From: Chloroflexota bacterium
GTDB taxonomy: Bacteria > Chloroflexota > Anaerolineae > B4-G1 > SLSP01
Direction of reading: 5' to 3'
Length of the DNA stretch: 17,208 nt
NCBI GenBank assembly: GCA_022707665.1
Contig: JAKJAE010000022.1
Location: forward strand, 1-17,208
Part shown: in pieces, positions 1 to 9,541 of the stretch
Position numbering within the stretch: position 1 is the first letter of the stretch
How the letters are laid out: every line of letters begins with the position of its first letter
Notes under the pieces: generated by a model
What the model was told of the DNA's origin: nothing
What the model saw: only the letters and a program-made list of their open reading frames with translations
Databases searched by the model: none
Program-made: the position numbers and the translations under genes

Positions 1-141
1 GGCATCCTGTTCCTGGTGAATCTGTTCACGTCGCCGATGAAGACAACGGTTGGCTACCGCAGTTCGACGGAGGGCTGGGTCGACCTGGGTGAGCATACGG
101 TGCCGGCGGTGTCGGTCGTGCCCCTGGCTATCCAACCATGA
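1..141 (+). CDS. C-terminal end of an unidentified protein (truncated by window edge)
   Basis: An open frame runs from the first base to a TGA at 139-141 and gives the last 46 residues of a protein that begins outside the window. The visible part has a short hydrophobic start (ILFLVNLF) followed by polar and beta-prone sequence ending in VPLAIQP. No family signature is recognisable, so no function is assigned. It lies 53 bases upstream of the oxidoreductase gene on the same strand, so the two may be co-transcribed. The reading frame is consistent with the codon use of its neighbours, but the call rests on an open frame and position only. Confidence 0.55.
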   Translation, partial: GILFLVNLFTSPMKTTVGYRSSTEGWVDLGEHTVPAVSVVPLAIQP

Positions 142-194
142 GGGGCGTCTGCCCCCTAACAGACAGCAAAACCAGTAACCACGAAGGAGAGATC

Positions 195-1202
195 ATGGCA
201 AACTCATCAGCACCCCTACGCTGGGGCCTTGTGTCCACTGCTAACATCAACCGGGCGATGATCGACCCCATCCGCACAGCCGAACGCAGCCAACTGATCG
301 CCGTTGCCAGCCGCGATCTTGGCAAGGCACGTGCCTATGCCGAGGAGTGGTCTATCCCCAAGGCCTTCGGCTCCTACGAGGAGATGCTGGCAGACCCGGA
401 GATCGACGTCGTCTATATCTCGCTTCCCAACACTCTCCACGCCGAATGGACAGTCAAGGCAGCCGATGCGGGCAAACACGTCGTCTGTGAGAAGCCGATT
501 GTCCCAACGCTTCCCGAGCTGGACCTGATCGAGGATGCGGCGGCCCGCAACGCCGTCGTAGCCTTCGAGGCCTTTATGTACCTTCACCACCCCCAGACGC
601 TGTCGCTGCAGCGCATGGTCTCCGAGGGACGGATCGGTCGTCTGCAACTCATCCGAAGCTGGTTCAGCTTCTACCTACCCCGAGAGCAGTCGACGAACAT
701 CCGGCTCAACCCCACACTCGCAGGTGGGTCGCTGTGGGACGTAGGAGTCTACCCCAATAGCATGGCGATCACGATCGCGGGCCGGCCACCTGCTGAGGTT
801 TGGGCGCAGCAGATCGTAGGCGAGACCGGCGTCGATGTGACGATGATCGGCCAGATGCGCTTCGACGGCAGCATCAGTGCGCAGGTCTCGTCGAGCTTCC
901 GTATGCCTTTCACCGAAGGCACGGTCATCGTTGGCGATGAGGGCACAATCACGGTTCCACACCCCTGGAAACCGGGGATGAACGATGCTCCATCGGAGAT
1001 CATTTTTGAGCCACGCCAGGGCGAGGGCGAGGTCATCGCCATCGAGGGGATCGATCCGTACCGGTGTCAGGTGCGGGCGATGGAGGCGTGTGCACTGGAT
1101 GGTGCCAAACCGGTTGTCCCACTATCGCGGAGTCGCGACTTCCTCCGCAGCGTTCTGGCGCTCTACGAGTCCGCGAAGACGGGCAGAGTTGTTGCACTCT
1201 GA
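195..1202 (+). CDS. Gfo/Idh/MocA-family NAD(P)-dependent oxidoreductase
   Basis: Predicted 335-residue cytoplasmic sugar or polyol dehydrogenase. The N-terminal Rossmann fold begins WGLVSTANI (about residues 10-18). The family hallmark CEKP (98-101) carries the catalytic lysine K100. EAFMYLHHPQ (about 125-134) resembles the motif of NADP-linked D-xylose dehydrogenase and dihydrodiol dehydrogenase-type members. The substrate-domain motif GGSLWDVGVY is at 177-186. An in-frame ATG lies further upstream at 138, overlapping the previous stop. The start at 195 is preferred because AAGGAGA (184-190) sits just ahead of it and the Rossmann strand begins close to this Met. Length is normal for the family. 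The ADP-ribosylglycohydrolase gene follows after 56 bases, and together they look like part of a carbohydrate catabolic operon. The exact substrate cannot be read from sequence; a 1,5-anhydrofructose or xylose-type sugar is possible. Confidence 0.9.
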   Translation: MANSSAPLRWGLVSTANINRAMIDPIRTAERSQLIAVASRDLGKARAYAEEWSIPKAFGSYEEMLADPEIDVVYISLPNTLHAEWTVKAADAGKHVVCEKPIVPTLPELDLIEDAAARNAVVAFEAFMYLHHPQTLSLQRMVSEGRIGRLQLIRSWFSFYLPREQSTNIRLNPTLAGGSLWDVGVYPNSMAITIAGRPPAEVWAQQIVGETGVDVTMIGQMRFDGSISAQVSSSFRMPFTEGTVIVGDEGTITVPHPWKPGMNDAPSEIIFEPRQGEGEVIAIEGIDPYRCQVRAMEACALDGAKPVVPLSRSRDFLRSVLALYESAKTGRVVAL

Positions 1203-1258
1203 GGGCTACTATGGTGTAAGCCGTTGGTCTCATCTGCAGTCCTGACAAGGAGTTTCCT

Positions 1259-3393
<2,135 letters not shown>

Positions 3394-3394
<1 letters not shown>

Positions 3395-3464
3395 CCGAGT
3401 GCTTCGCAGCACTGTCCCAGCAACCGACAAGGGCACAGGCCGGTTGTCGGGACGCCCACTCGGT
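3394..3464 (+). promoter_or_regulatory. Structured intercistronic RNA element upstream of the DsrE-like gene
   Basis: The 86-base gap before the DsrE-like gene contains several exact complementary segments. ACCGAGTG (3394-3401) pairs with CACTCGGT (3457-3464) and closes the whole region. GTCCC (3414-3418) pairs with GGGAC (3449-3453), and CAACCG (3421-3426) with CGGTTG (3441-3446). AGTGCT (3398-3403) can alternatively fold on AGCACT (3408-3413), breaking part of the closing helix. There is no T-run after the structure, so it is not a standard intrinsic terminator. The ribosome site AGGAGGT (3470-3476) starts six bases after it. It could be a cis-regulatory RNA, or a processing or stability element. 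No known riboswitch class was recognised. Confidence 0.5.
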
Positions 3465-3480
3465 ATGCTAGGAGGTTAGG

Positions 3481-3831
3481 ATGGCTCAGAAGGTCGCTTT
3501 GGTAGCGTTCAATGGAGAACCGATGTGTTTCGTGCACGTTCTGCTCAACGCCCTTGATATGCAGGCGCGAGGCTATGAGGTGAAAGTCGTGATCGAGGGC
3601 AGCGCCACCCATACCGCCAATGCCCTTGCCGAACCCTCAGCGCAGTTTCACAAGGTGTACCAGCAAGTCAAGGAATTGGGTCTGATCGACTGCGTCTGCA
3701 AGGCGTGTTCGGCGCAAATGAAAGTGCTCTCGGGCATTGAGGCCCAGGGTCTACCACTGTGTGGCGAGATGGTAGGGCATCCCAGTCTGGCCCGGTACCT
3801 CGAGGCGGGGTACACCATCATCACGTTCTAG
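3481..3831 (+). CDS. DsrE-like small sulfur-relay-type protein
   Basis: 116-residue soluble protein with a Rossmann-like DsrE/DsrF fold pattern: beta strand KVALVAFNG at the N-terminus, FVHVLLNALDMQARGYEV as the following helix and turn, and VKVVIEG as the second strand. A cysteine cluster CVCKAC (C71, C73, C76), with C94 further on, matches the position where DsrE-family proteins carry their sulfur-handling cysteine. Members bind or transfer sulfane sulfur between partner proteins, but many genomic copies like this one have no proven role. The start is supported by AGGAGGT (3470-3476), four bases ahead. It is the last plus-strand gene before a convergent gene that ends only 15 bases away. 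It may be co-transcribed with the ADP-ribosylglycohydrolase gene through the structured spacer. Confidence 0.8.
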   Translation: MAQKVALVAFNGEPMCFVHVLLNALDMQARGYEVKVVIEGSATHTANALAEPSAQFHKVYQQVKELGLIDCVCKACSAQMKVLSGIEAQGLPLCGEMVGHPSLARYLEAGYTIITF

Positions 3832-3846
3832 GTCAGGCCTGCTTCG

Positions 3847-4914
3847 TCAGACGGTTACGTCGTCGCACGCGCAATTCTCTCCGCCGGCAATCTCATCGAG
3901 GAGCTTTACCACCAGCGCCGTCCAGCCAGTCTGATAGCAGCGATCGTATTTGCGCAGCGACTCGATGAGAAGATGGTTGATGGGGAACCAGATGGGTCCA
4001 CGCCAGTTTGAGTTGCCCCCAAACAGGTTGCTGCGCGACTCGCCCGGTTCGTAGCCCACTGAGTACCCCACGCCATCCGCATAGAAAGTGTAGGGATGGT
4101 CCTCGTGGTACCGCGATAGCGATCGCACGCCGAACGGCGACAGGAACTCGTTGTCGTCGAGCACACGTTGGAGCACCCGAACGAGTTGGTCCCGGTAGGG
4201 CAAGGCAAAGAGCAACTGCCCGTCGTCCCCGGGGTTGCTCAGGGCTGAGCCGTTGGCTACCAGGTGAGGTCGATGCACGCGCAGCCAGTCAACGCGCCGC
4301 TTGAAGTCTGGCAATCGTTCGACCATCGAGCCGTCGATCACCTCAACGGCGTACAACGGCGTGAGGCCCACCTTGGATCGAACCTTCATCGGCACGACAT
4401 CCCCGCCGGGCATATGGAGCACGTCGTAGTAAAAGCCGTCGCCCTCATCCCATATGCCAGCCTCGTGGTGGCCGCCCTGGCCCAGGTGCGCTAATGCATA
4501 GGAGATGTAGACAAAATGCTCGTAGAACTTGCTGGCGACGCTCTCGTACGCTGGGTTCTCCTGAGCCAACTCGATGGCGATCCTGAGCATATTGTGATGG
4601 TTCCCCTCCTCATTCGCCACACCAAACAGGCGTTCCTTGAGAAAAGGATCTCGCTCATTCCAGAAGGCAACGGCCAGGCACAGATTCTGAAACTGGTTGC
4701 ACACACCGCCGATGCCGTCTTCGCCCCAACGATAGGCACGGCTGCGCGCATGGTCGTGGGGAAAGTAGCGCCACGGGTCACGGACGGCGCTATAGTCTTC
4801 TCGAACAGTGCCCCAGGCGCGATCAGCAAGGTAAGGACCCCAGTGCCGCCATCTGGACCGCGGGTCGCGCGCCTCGGTGAGCCTGCGCTGTTCCGCCGTC
4901 TTCGGGAAGTCCAT
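3847..4914 (-). CDS. GH63-type glucosidase remnant with two in-frame internal deletions
   Basis: 355 residues, whereas the bacterial GH63-like glucosidases it matches are usually about 850-900. Residues 1-106 match the family N-terminus (HWGPYLADRAWGTVREDYS, HDHARSRAYRWGEDG, DPFLKERLFG, EGNH). Residue 108 onward then jumps directly to the C-terminal helical domain (NMLRIAIELAQENPAYE, GIWDEGDGFYYDVL, KVRSKVGLTPLYAVE, GGNSNWRGPIWFPINHLLIE). A second jump near residues 325-326 goes from ESLRKYDR to YQTGWTALVVKLL, skipping the block that normally contains the EYFHGDNG segment. From memory of the family, both presumed catalytic carboxylates lie in the missing blocks, so glycosidase activity is unlikely. 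The frame stays open throughout. AGGA (4924-4927, minus strand) nine bases before the ATG supports the start. It could be a decaying gene, a repurposed fragment or an assembly artefact. Confidence 0.75.
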   Translation of the reverse strand: MDFPKTAEQRRLTEARDPRSRWRHWGPYLADRAWGTVREDYSAVRDPWRYFPHDHARSRAYRWGEDGIGGVCNQFQNLCLAVAFWNERDPFLKERLFGVANEEGNHHNMLRIAIELAQENPAYESVASKFYEHFVYISYALAHLGQGGHHEAGIWDEGDGFYYDVLHMPGGDVVPMKVRSKVGLTPLYAVEVIDGSMVERLPDFKRRVDWLRVHRPHLVANGSALSNPGDDGQLLFALPYRDQLVRVLQRVLDDNEFLSPFGVRSLSRYHEDHPYTFYADGVGYSVGYEPGESRSNLFGGNSNWRGPIWFPINHLLIESLRKYDRCYQTGWTALVVKLLDEIAGGENCACDDVTV

Positions 4915-4935
4915 AACTGTTATTCCTATTGGTGG

Positions 4936-4964
4936 TTGACTTTTGGCATAGTTTGTGCTAGAGT
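4936..4964 (+). promoter_or_regulatory. Sigma70-type promoter for the leader ORF and TCA operon
   Basis: TTGACT (4936-4941) is followed after 17 bases by TAGAGT (4959-4964). Five of six bases match the -35 consensus and four of six the -10 consensus, with ideal spacing. Transcription would start near 4971, leaving only about 8 bases before the leader ORF's ATG at 4980. No comparable promoter was seen between the downstream terminator and citrate synthase, so the TCA genes probably depend on this promoter. Confidence 0.65.
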
Positions 4965-4979
4965 TTACCTAATAGTATC

Positions 4980-5081
4980 ATGGTATCCGAGACGAACGAG
5001 ACGATGTCCTTGCAGGCTTACCGACAGCAGATCCAGCCTCAGCCTAGGCCACCCTTCACACGGGGCGGTTGCTGCTGTTGA
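4980..5081 (+). CDS. Putative Cys-Cys-Cys leader peptide (33 codons)
   Basis: A 33-codon ORF starts with ATG about 8 bases from the predicted transcript start and ends with the codons TGC TGC TGT TGA (5070-5081), giving a C-terminus TRGGCCC. No Shine-Dalgarno sequence precedes the ATG, so initiation would be leaderless or nearly so; an in-frame ATG at 5004 is an alternative. The peptide is polar and rich in Gln, Pro and Arg, with no membrane segment. It sits between a promoter and an intrinsic terminator, 112 bases before citrate synthase. This is the layout of amino-acid attenuation leaders. Short ORFs with consecutive Cys codons are known as cysteine-responsive attenuators in mycobacteria. 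Coding status here is inferred from position and ending. A metal- or thiol-binding micropeptide is an alternative. Confidence 0.55.
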   Translation: MVSETNETMSLQAYRQQIQPQPRPPFTRGGCCC

Positions 5082-5106
5082 TGTAGCCCGAGATAGTCCA
5101 GACCAG

Positions 5107-5135
5107 CCAGCCTACCCCAAGTAGGCTGGTTTTTT
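5107..5135 (+). terminator. Intrinsic terminator/attenuator upstream of citrate synthase
   Basis: CCAGCCTAC (5107-5115) and GTAGGCTGG (5121-5129) form a perfect 9-bp stem with a 5-base loop. Six T's (5130-5135), then G and four more T's, follow directly. It lies 25 bases after the stop of the Cys-rich leader ORF and 58 bases before citrate synthase, so the operon must be read through it. Two partial copies of the left arm occur in the leader, CCAGCCT (5033-5039) and CAGCCTA (5040-5046), and could pair with the right arm instead. Confidence 0.85.
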
Positions 5136-5193
5136 GTTTTCTTGGAGGGGTGTGAGCATCGGAATCGCAAAGGCTTGATGAGGGAGGAGGAAG

Positions 5194-6435
5194 ATGAGGA
5201 TGACAACACCAGCGCACGCAGATACGATGGAGGCAGACACGGCCCGACTACGGGAGATGGATGCGCGGGCAGCGGTAATCGAGAGTACCTCGCGCGGTAG
5301 TGACGGTGGGCAGCCGACCTACGAAGGGCTCTCCGGCGTCGTCATCAGTGCCAGCGCGATCTGTGACGTGAACGGCGAGCGTGGTACGCTGAGCTACCGA
5401 GGCTACGACATCGGTGAGCTGGCTTGTCGCGCGACATTCGAGGAGACCGCTCATCTGCTGTGGCATGGCGACTTGCCCAGCCGCCAGGAGCTCGACAGCC
5501 TTACCGCCAGGCTCACTGCAGAGCGCGAACTCAACGGGGCAGCCGACCTCATTCTTTCAGCCCTCCCTACCCACGTCGAGCCAATGGATGCGCTGCGAAC
5601 AGCGGTGTCATCCCTCACCTGCAATGGGACCAATGGTCAGGACCCGGGTTCCATGCAGGAGGACCAGGCAATCTGCCTGGTCGCCAAGTTCCCCACGATC
5701 GTTGCGCGCTTCTACCGCCGCAGGCATTCCCTGCCACCCATCGCCCCGCGCCCGGACCTGAGCCACGCAGCGAACTTCCTGTATATGGTGCAGGGGCACG
5801 AACCCACAACACTGCAGGCCCAGACGATGGACCTGGCCATGCTGCTCATGGCCGAGCACGGTTTCAATGCTTCTACCTTCGCCGCTCGGGTAACAGCCGC
5901 AACGCTCTCAGATATGTACGCCGCAGTGACCTCAGCAGTGGGAACGCTCAAGGGTCCCCTGCATGGCGGCGCCAACGAGCAGGCCATGCGGATGATGCTC
6001 GAGATCGGAGAAGTCGCCAACGTGGCGCCCTACATCGATGATGCCCTGGCGCGCAAGCAGCGCATTATGGGGTTCGGCCATCGCGTGTACCGCCACTCTG
6101 CTGACCCACGCGCCGCATATCTGCGTGCCAGTCTGTTCGACCTGTGCGCTGAGTCGGGCGACTTCCATTTCTACGAACTGGCGACGACCATTGCCGAGGT
6201 CGTCCATGCCAAGAAGGGTCTCTACCCCAATGTGGACTTCTATGCGGCGCCCGTGCTCTATCTGCTGGGCATTCCGCTAGAGCTTTTCGTCACCGTGTTT
6301 GCAGTCAGCCGGGTGCCGGGATGGACCGCCCACGTGATGGAGCAGTATGCGAACAACAAGCTGATCCGCCCGCTGTCAACCTATGTCGGACCCGAAAACC
6401 GTGTATACTGCCCCATCGACGATCGGGGACACTAG
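5194..6435 (+). CDS. gltA: Citrate synthase
   Basis: 413 residues. It condenses acetyl-CoA and oxaloacetate to citrate, the entry step of the TCA cycle. The catalytic triad is visible: H257 in GPLHGGANE, H296 in GFGHRVYRH and D348 in NVDFYAAP. The citrate synthase N-terminal pattern GTLSYRGYDIGELA is also present. It carries about 40 residues more at the N-terminus than compact bacterial forms. The purine-rich ribosome site AGGGAGGAGG (5181-5190) lies only 3 bases before the ATG at 5194. The in-frame ATG at 5200, 9 bases after the site, is an equally good start and would remove two residues. It is first in a three-gene operon: the aconitase ribosome site overlaps this gene's stop. The terminator at 5107-5135 lies in its leader, so expression is probably controlled by read-through. 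Confidence 0.95.
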   Translation: MRMTTPAHADTMEADTARLREMDARAAVIESTSRGSDGGQPTYEGLSGVVISASAICDVNGERGTLSYRGYDIGELACRATFEETAHLLWHGDLPSRQELDSLTARLTAERELNGAADLILSALPTHVEPMDALRTAVSSLTCNGTNGQDPGSMQEDQAICLVAKFPTIVARFYRRRHSLPPIAPRPDLSHAANFLYMVQGHEPTTLQAQTMDLAMLLMAEHGFNASTFAARVTAATLSDMYAAVTSAVGTLKGPLHGGANEQAMRMMLEIGEVANVAPYIDDALARKQRIMGFGHRVYRHSADPRAAYLRASLFDLCAESGDFHFYELATTIAEVVHAKKGLYPNVDFYAAPVLYLLGIPLELFVTVFAVSRVPGWTAHVMEQYANNKLIRPLSTYVGPENRVYCPIDDRGH

Positions 6436-6444
6436 GAGGAACGC

Positions 6445-8379
6445 ATGGGCTATACGCTGGCCGAGAAGATCATCGCCGAGCACCTGGTCGAAGGTGAGAT
6501 GGTGCCCGGATCTGAGATCGGCATCCGCATCGACCACACGCTGACACAGGACGCCACGGGTACGATGGCGTGGCTGGAGTTCGAGGCTATGGGCATCGAC
6601 CGCGTCCGTACCGAGCGCGCCATCAGCTATGTAGATCACAATATGCTTCAGGCCGACTTCCGCAACGCCGATGACCACCGATACCTGCAGACGGCGGCGG
6701 CCCGCTATGGCGCCTTCTTCTCCCGACCTGGCAACGGCATCTGCCACCAGGTTCAATCGGAGCGCTTCAGCATACCAGGGAAGACGCTCCTCGGGGCCGA
6801 TAGCCACACGCCGAACTCGGGCGGCCTCGGCGTACTCGCAATCGGGTCCGGTGGACTCGACGTCGCCGTTGCTATGGGCGGCGGGCTCTTCTATACAGCG
6901 ATGCCGTCGATCCTGGGTGTGCGGTTGACGGGGGCTCTGGGGCCATGGGTCACGGCCAAGGACGTGATCCTCGAATTGCTCCGACGGTTGAGCGTCAAAG
7001 GCGGCCTGGGCAAGATCATCGAGTACTTTGGCCCCGGCCTGGCGAGCCTCACTGTCGACCAGCGGACGACGATCTGCAACATGGGCGCCGAGCTGGGCGC
7101 TACGACGTCGATCTTCCCCAGTGATGACCAGACGCGACGATACCTCGCAGCACAGGGTCGTCCGGAGGACTGGATACCACTGAGCGCAGACCCCGATGCA
7201 ACCTACGCACAGGTCGTCGAGATCGACCTCGCGGCCCTTGAACCACTCGTGGCGAAGCCTTCGATGCCCGACAATGTCGTGCCTATCACAGAGGTCGCTG
7301 GACAGCCGGTTGCGCAGGTGTGTGTTGGCTCGTGCGTGAACTCGTCCTTTGAGGACCTGATGACCGTAGCCGCGATACTGAAGGGCAAGCAGGTTCACCC
7401 AAGCGTGAGCATGACCATCACCCCTGGGAGCAAGCAGGTCTTCACGATGGTCGCAGAGAACGGTGCACTCGCCGACATGATCGCTGCCGGCGTGCGCGTT
7501 CTGGAGGCCGCGTGCGGCCCATGCCTGGGCATTGGTCAAGCCCCGGCAACCGGCGTGGCATCCATGCGCTCGATGAACCGCAACTTCAAGGGTCGCAGCG
7601 GCACAGCGGATGACAGCGTCTACCTTGCCAGTCCGGAGTCCTGCGCCGCCGCGGCGTTGACCGGCGTCATCACCGATCCACGGACATTGGGCCCCCCCCC
7701 CATCGTCGCAGCCCCACACGCCTATCCTACGAACGACACGATGATGATCGCACCGCTGCCGCCGGCGGAAGCCGCGCAGGTCGAGATTCTGCGCGGCCCG
7801 AACATCAAGCCGGTCCCCATCGGCAAGCCGATGGCCGCGACGATGTCGGGTCGAGTGCTGATCAAGGTAGGAGACAACGTCACCACCGACCACATCCTTC
7901 CCGCAGGGGCCTCCATACTCCCCCTACGCTCGAATATTCCTGCCATCTCAGAGTTCACGTTCCAGCGCGTCGATCCCGACTTCGTAAGTCGTGCTAAGGA
8001 ATGGGGCGGCGGTCTGATCGTCGGTGGCAGCAACTACGGGCAGGGCTCGAGCCGTGAGCACGCTGCCCTATCGCCGATGTACCTGGGCGTGCGCGCCGTT
8101 ATTGCCAAGTCCTTCGCCCGCATCCACTACGCCAACTTGATCAACAACGGCATCTTGCCGCTCACGTTCGATGCACCATCCGACTACGACACGCTGGATC
8201 TCGGCGATGAGTTGGTGTTTGCTGACGTCCGTATTGCGCTGCAGAAGAACGAACCCATCACCGTCGATAACCGGACCAAAGGCTTGCGCTACACGTTCCA
8301 TCCGCAGTTCAGCGACCGCGAGCTCGCCTACCTGTTGGCAGGCGGTCTGCTCAACCATACGCGTGGCATCGGAGCCTGA
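6445..8379 (+). CDS. acn: Aconitate hydratase (aconitase)
   Basis: 644 residues. It isomerises citrate to isocitrate via a [4Fe-4S] cluster. The three cluster ligands are visible as C297 in VGSCVNSS and C357/C360 in CGPCLG. The substrate-site signature [20 protein letters not shown] is near residues 115-134. The C-terminal swivel domain carries [15 protein letters not shown] (about 530-544). The ~640-residue size fits the compact mitochondrial-like bacterial aconitases rather than the ~900-residue AcnA or AcnB. The ribosome site AGGAGGA (6434-6440) overlaps the TAG of citrate synthase, suggesting translational coupling. A run of ten C's (7692-7701) encodes Pro residues near 416-419, between the catalytic core and the swivel domain. 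The requirement for Fe-S assembly, and hence cysteine, may be relevant to the Cys-codon leader upstream; that link is inference. Confidence 0.95.
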   Translation: MGYTLAEKIIAEHLVEGEMVPGSEIGIRIDHTLTQDATGTMAWLEFEAMGIDRVRTERAISYVDHNMLQADFRNADDHRYLQTAAARYGAFFSRPGNGICHQVQSERFSIPGKTLLGADSHTPNSGGLGVLAIGSGGLDVAVAMGGGLFYTAMPSILGVRLTGALGPWVTAKDVILELLRRLSVKGGLGKIIEYFGPGLASLTVDQRTTICNMGAELGATTSIFPSDDQTRRYLAAQGRPEDWIPLSADPDATYAQVVEIDLAALEPLVAKPSMPDNVVPITEVAGQPVAQVCVGSCVNSSFEDLMTVAAILKGKQVHPSVSMTITPGSKQVFTMVAENGALADMIAAGVRVLEAACGPCLGIGQAPATGVASMRSMNRNFKGRSGTADDSVYLASPESCAAAALTGVITDPRTLGPPPIVAAPHAYPTNDTMMIAPLPPAEAAQVEILRGPNIKPVPIGKPMAATMSGRVLIKVGDNVTTDHILPAGASILPLRSNIPAISEFTFQRVDPDFVSRAKEWGGGLIVGGSNYGQGSSREHAALSPMYLGVRAVIAKSFARIHYANLINNGILPLTFDAPSDYDTLDLGDELVFADVRIALQKNEPITVDNRTKGLRYTFHPQFSDRELAYLLAGGLLNHTRGIGA

Positions 8380-8383
8380 ACTG

Positions 8384-9415
8384 ATGGGACAGACAAGTTA
8401 CCACGTCACGCTCATTCCCGGCGATGGCATCGGCCCAGAAGTCATCGAAGCCAGCCGCAAAGTCCTTGAGGCCACGGGGGTACGCTTCGATTGGGACGTC
8501 CAACACGCAGGGGCCGCCGTCGCCGAGCGCGAGGGCACCCCACTGCCCGAGGCAGTCCTGGACTCGATCCGTGCCAACGGCGTCGCGCTCAAAGGGCCAG
8601 TGACCACACCGATTGGTTCGGGGTTTCGCAGCGTCAACGTTGGCATCCGCAAGGCGCTGGACCTCTACGCAAACGTCCGCCCAGCACTCACGTTGCCCGG
8701 CCTACCCGGGGTGCGTTCTGACGTCGATCTCATCGTGGTGCGAGAGAACACTGAAGGCCTCTACGTGGGCATCGAGCACGAAGTGATCCCCGACGTGGCT
8801 GCCGAGGCCACCAGGATCATCACCCGCCGGGCGTCAGAGCGGGTGGTACGTTACGCCTTCGAGTACGCCCGACGCAACGGACGGCGTGAGGTCACCGCCG
8901 TACACAAGGCGAACATCCTCAAGATCACCGACGGTCTCTTCCTCAAGGTTGCCCGCGAGGTGGCGGCAACGTATCCCGACATTGCCTACCGCGAGATGAT
9001 CATCGACGCTATGTGCATGCAGCTAGTCGTTCAGCCCGAGGCCTATGACGTGCTCGTGCTGACAAACCTATTCGGTGACATCGTCAGCGACTTGTGCGCG
9101 GGCCTTGTGGGCGGGCTTGGGGTTGCACCCGGGGCCAACATCGGCGAGACCCTGGCGGTCTTTGAGCCTGTGCACGGATCAGCTCCCGACATAGCCGGCA
9201 AGGACGTCGCCAACCCCACGGCGACGATCCTGACGGGTGCACTCATGCTGAGACACCTGGGCGAGCGCGAAGCAGCAGCACGCGTTGAGGCAGCCGTCGC
9301 GGCAGTCGCCAGAGAGGGGCGCGCCACCACAGCGGATCTCAGGAGCTGCCAGCCCAATGCCAGACTGATAGGCACACAGGCGATGGCCGACGAGATCATA
9401 CGGCATCTCAGTTAG
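8384..9415 (+). CDS. icd: NAD-type isocitrate dehydrogenase
   Basis: 343 residues of the isocitrate/isopropylmalate dehydrogenase family. It oxidatively decarboxylates isocitrate to 2-oxoglutarate. Visible features are [11 protein letters not shown] (10-20), a substrate loop [18 protein letters not shown] (83-100) with S83, N85, R89 and R99 typical of isocitrate rather than isopropylmalate enzymes, ENTEGLYVG (121-129), the catalytic lysine K175, and metal ligands D232 and D236 in [25 protein letters not shown] (264-278) has Asp where NADP enzymes have Lys/Tyr-type residues, indicating NAD. The frame is open upstream within acn, but the ATG at 8384, with GGAG (8371-8374) before it and 4 bases after the acn stop, is the likely start. 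It follows gltA and acn directly and ends the operon. Isopropylmalate or homoisocitrate dehydrogenase is possible but less likely in this context. Confidence 0.92.
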   Translation: MGQTSYHVTLIPGDGIGPEVIEASRKVLEATGVRFDWDVQHAGAAVAEREGTPLPEAVLDSIRANGVALKGPVTTPIGSGFRSVNVGIRKALDLYANVRPALTLPGLPGVRSDVDLIVVRENTEGLYVGIEHEVIPDVAAEATRIITRRASERVVRYAFEYARRNGRREVTAVHKANILKITDGLFLKVAREVAATYPDIAYREMIIDAMCMQLVVQPEAYDVLVLTNLFGDIVSDLCAGLVGGLGVAPGANIGETLAVFEPVHGSAPDIAGKDVANPTATILTGALMLRHLGEREAAARVEAAVAAVAREGRATTADLRSCQPNARLIGTQAMADEIIRHLS

Positions 9416-9430
9416 CCGGCTACCTCATCC

Positions 9431-9474
9431 ACGATGGGCCGGAACGCTGCCAGGGCAGCGTTTCGGCCCATCGT
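9431..9474 (+). terminator. Long hairpin terminator after the TCA operon
   Basis: ACGATGGGCCG (9431-9441) pairs with CGGCCCATCGT (9464-9474), and AACGCTGCC (9443-9451) pairs with GGCAGCGTT (9454-9462), joined by a G-T wobble. This gives an almost continuous stem of about 20 bp. The tail GTTTCC is only weakly T-rich. It begins 15 bases after the isocitrate dehydrogenase stop and immediately precedes the guaB promoter. Confidence 0.75.
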
Positions 9475-9480
9475 GTTTCC

Positions 9481-9508
9481 TGGACGTCTGGGCATTGCCG
9501 CCTACAAT
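9481..9508 (+). promoter_or_regulatory. Putative guaB promoter
   Basis: TGGACG (9481-9486) and TACAAT (9503-9508) are separated by 16 bases. The -10 matches five of six consensus bases and the -35 four of six. It lies directly after the upstream terminator and about 33 bases before the IMP dehydrogenase start, so guaB appears independently transcribed. Confidence 0.5.
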
Positions 9509-9541
9509 GGTTCGAATAGTCATACCCAGGGAGGAGCTCCA

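Noticed and set aside
142..155. Small hairpin GGGGC-GTCT-GCCCC right after the first stop codon, considered as a terminator.
   Set aside because: The stem is only 5 bp and no T-run follows; the downstream gene has a good ribosome site close by and may be in the same operon.
4915..4990. Promoter for the minus-strand GH63-like gene.
   Set aside because: Only weak hexamer pairs were found on the minus strand (for example TATGCC with a poor -35); none is good enough to report.
5152..5178. Tiny GTG-initiated ORF (8 codons) between the attenuator and gltA, after a GGAGGGG sequence.
   Set aside because: The spacing to the purine-rich run is only 1 base and the ORF is too short and undistinctive to support.
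6376..7893. Long minus-strand open frame (505 codons) opposite the aconitase gene.
   Set aside because: It lies entirely opposite well-supported conserved genes, has no recognisable domain, and is typical of GC-rich shadow frames.
8171..8383. Upstream extension of the isocitrate dehydrogenase frame inside aconitase.
   Set aside because: It overlaps conserved aconitase swivel-domain codons and carries no IDH family sequence; the ATG at 8384 has a proper ribosome site.
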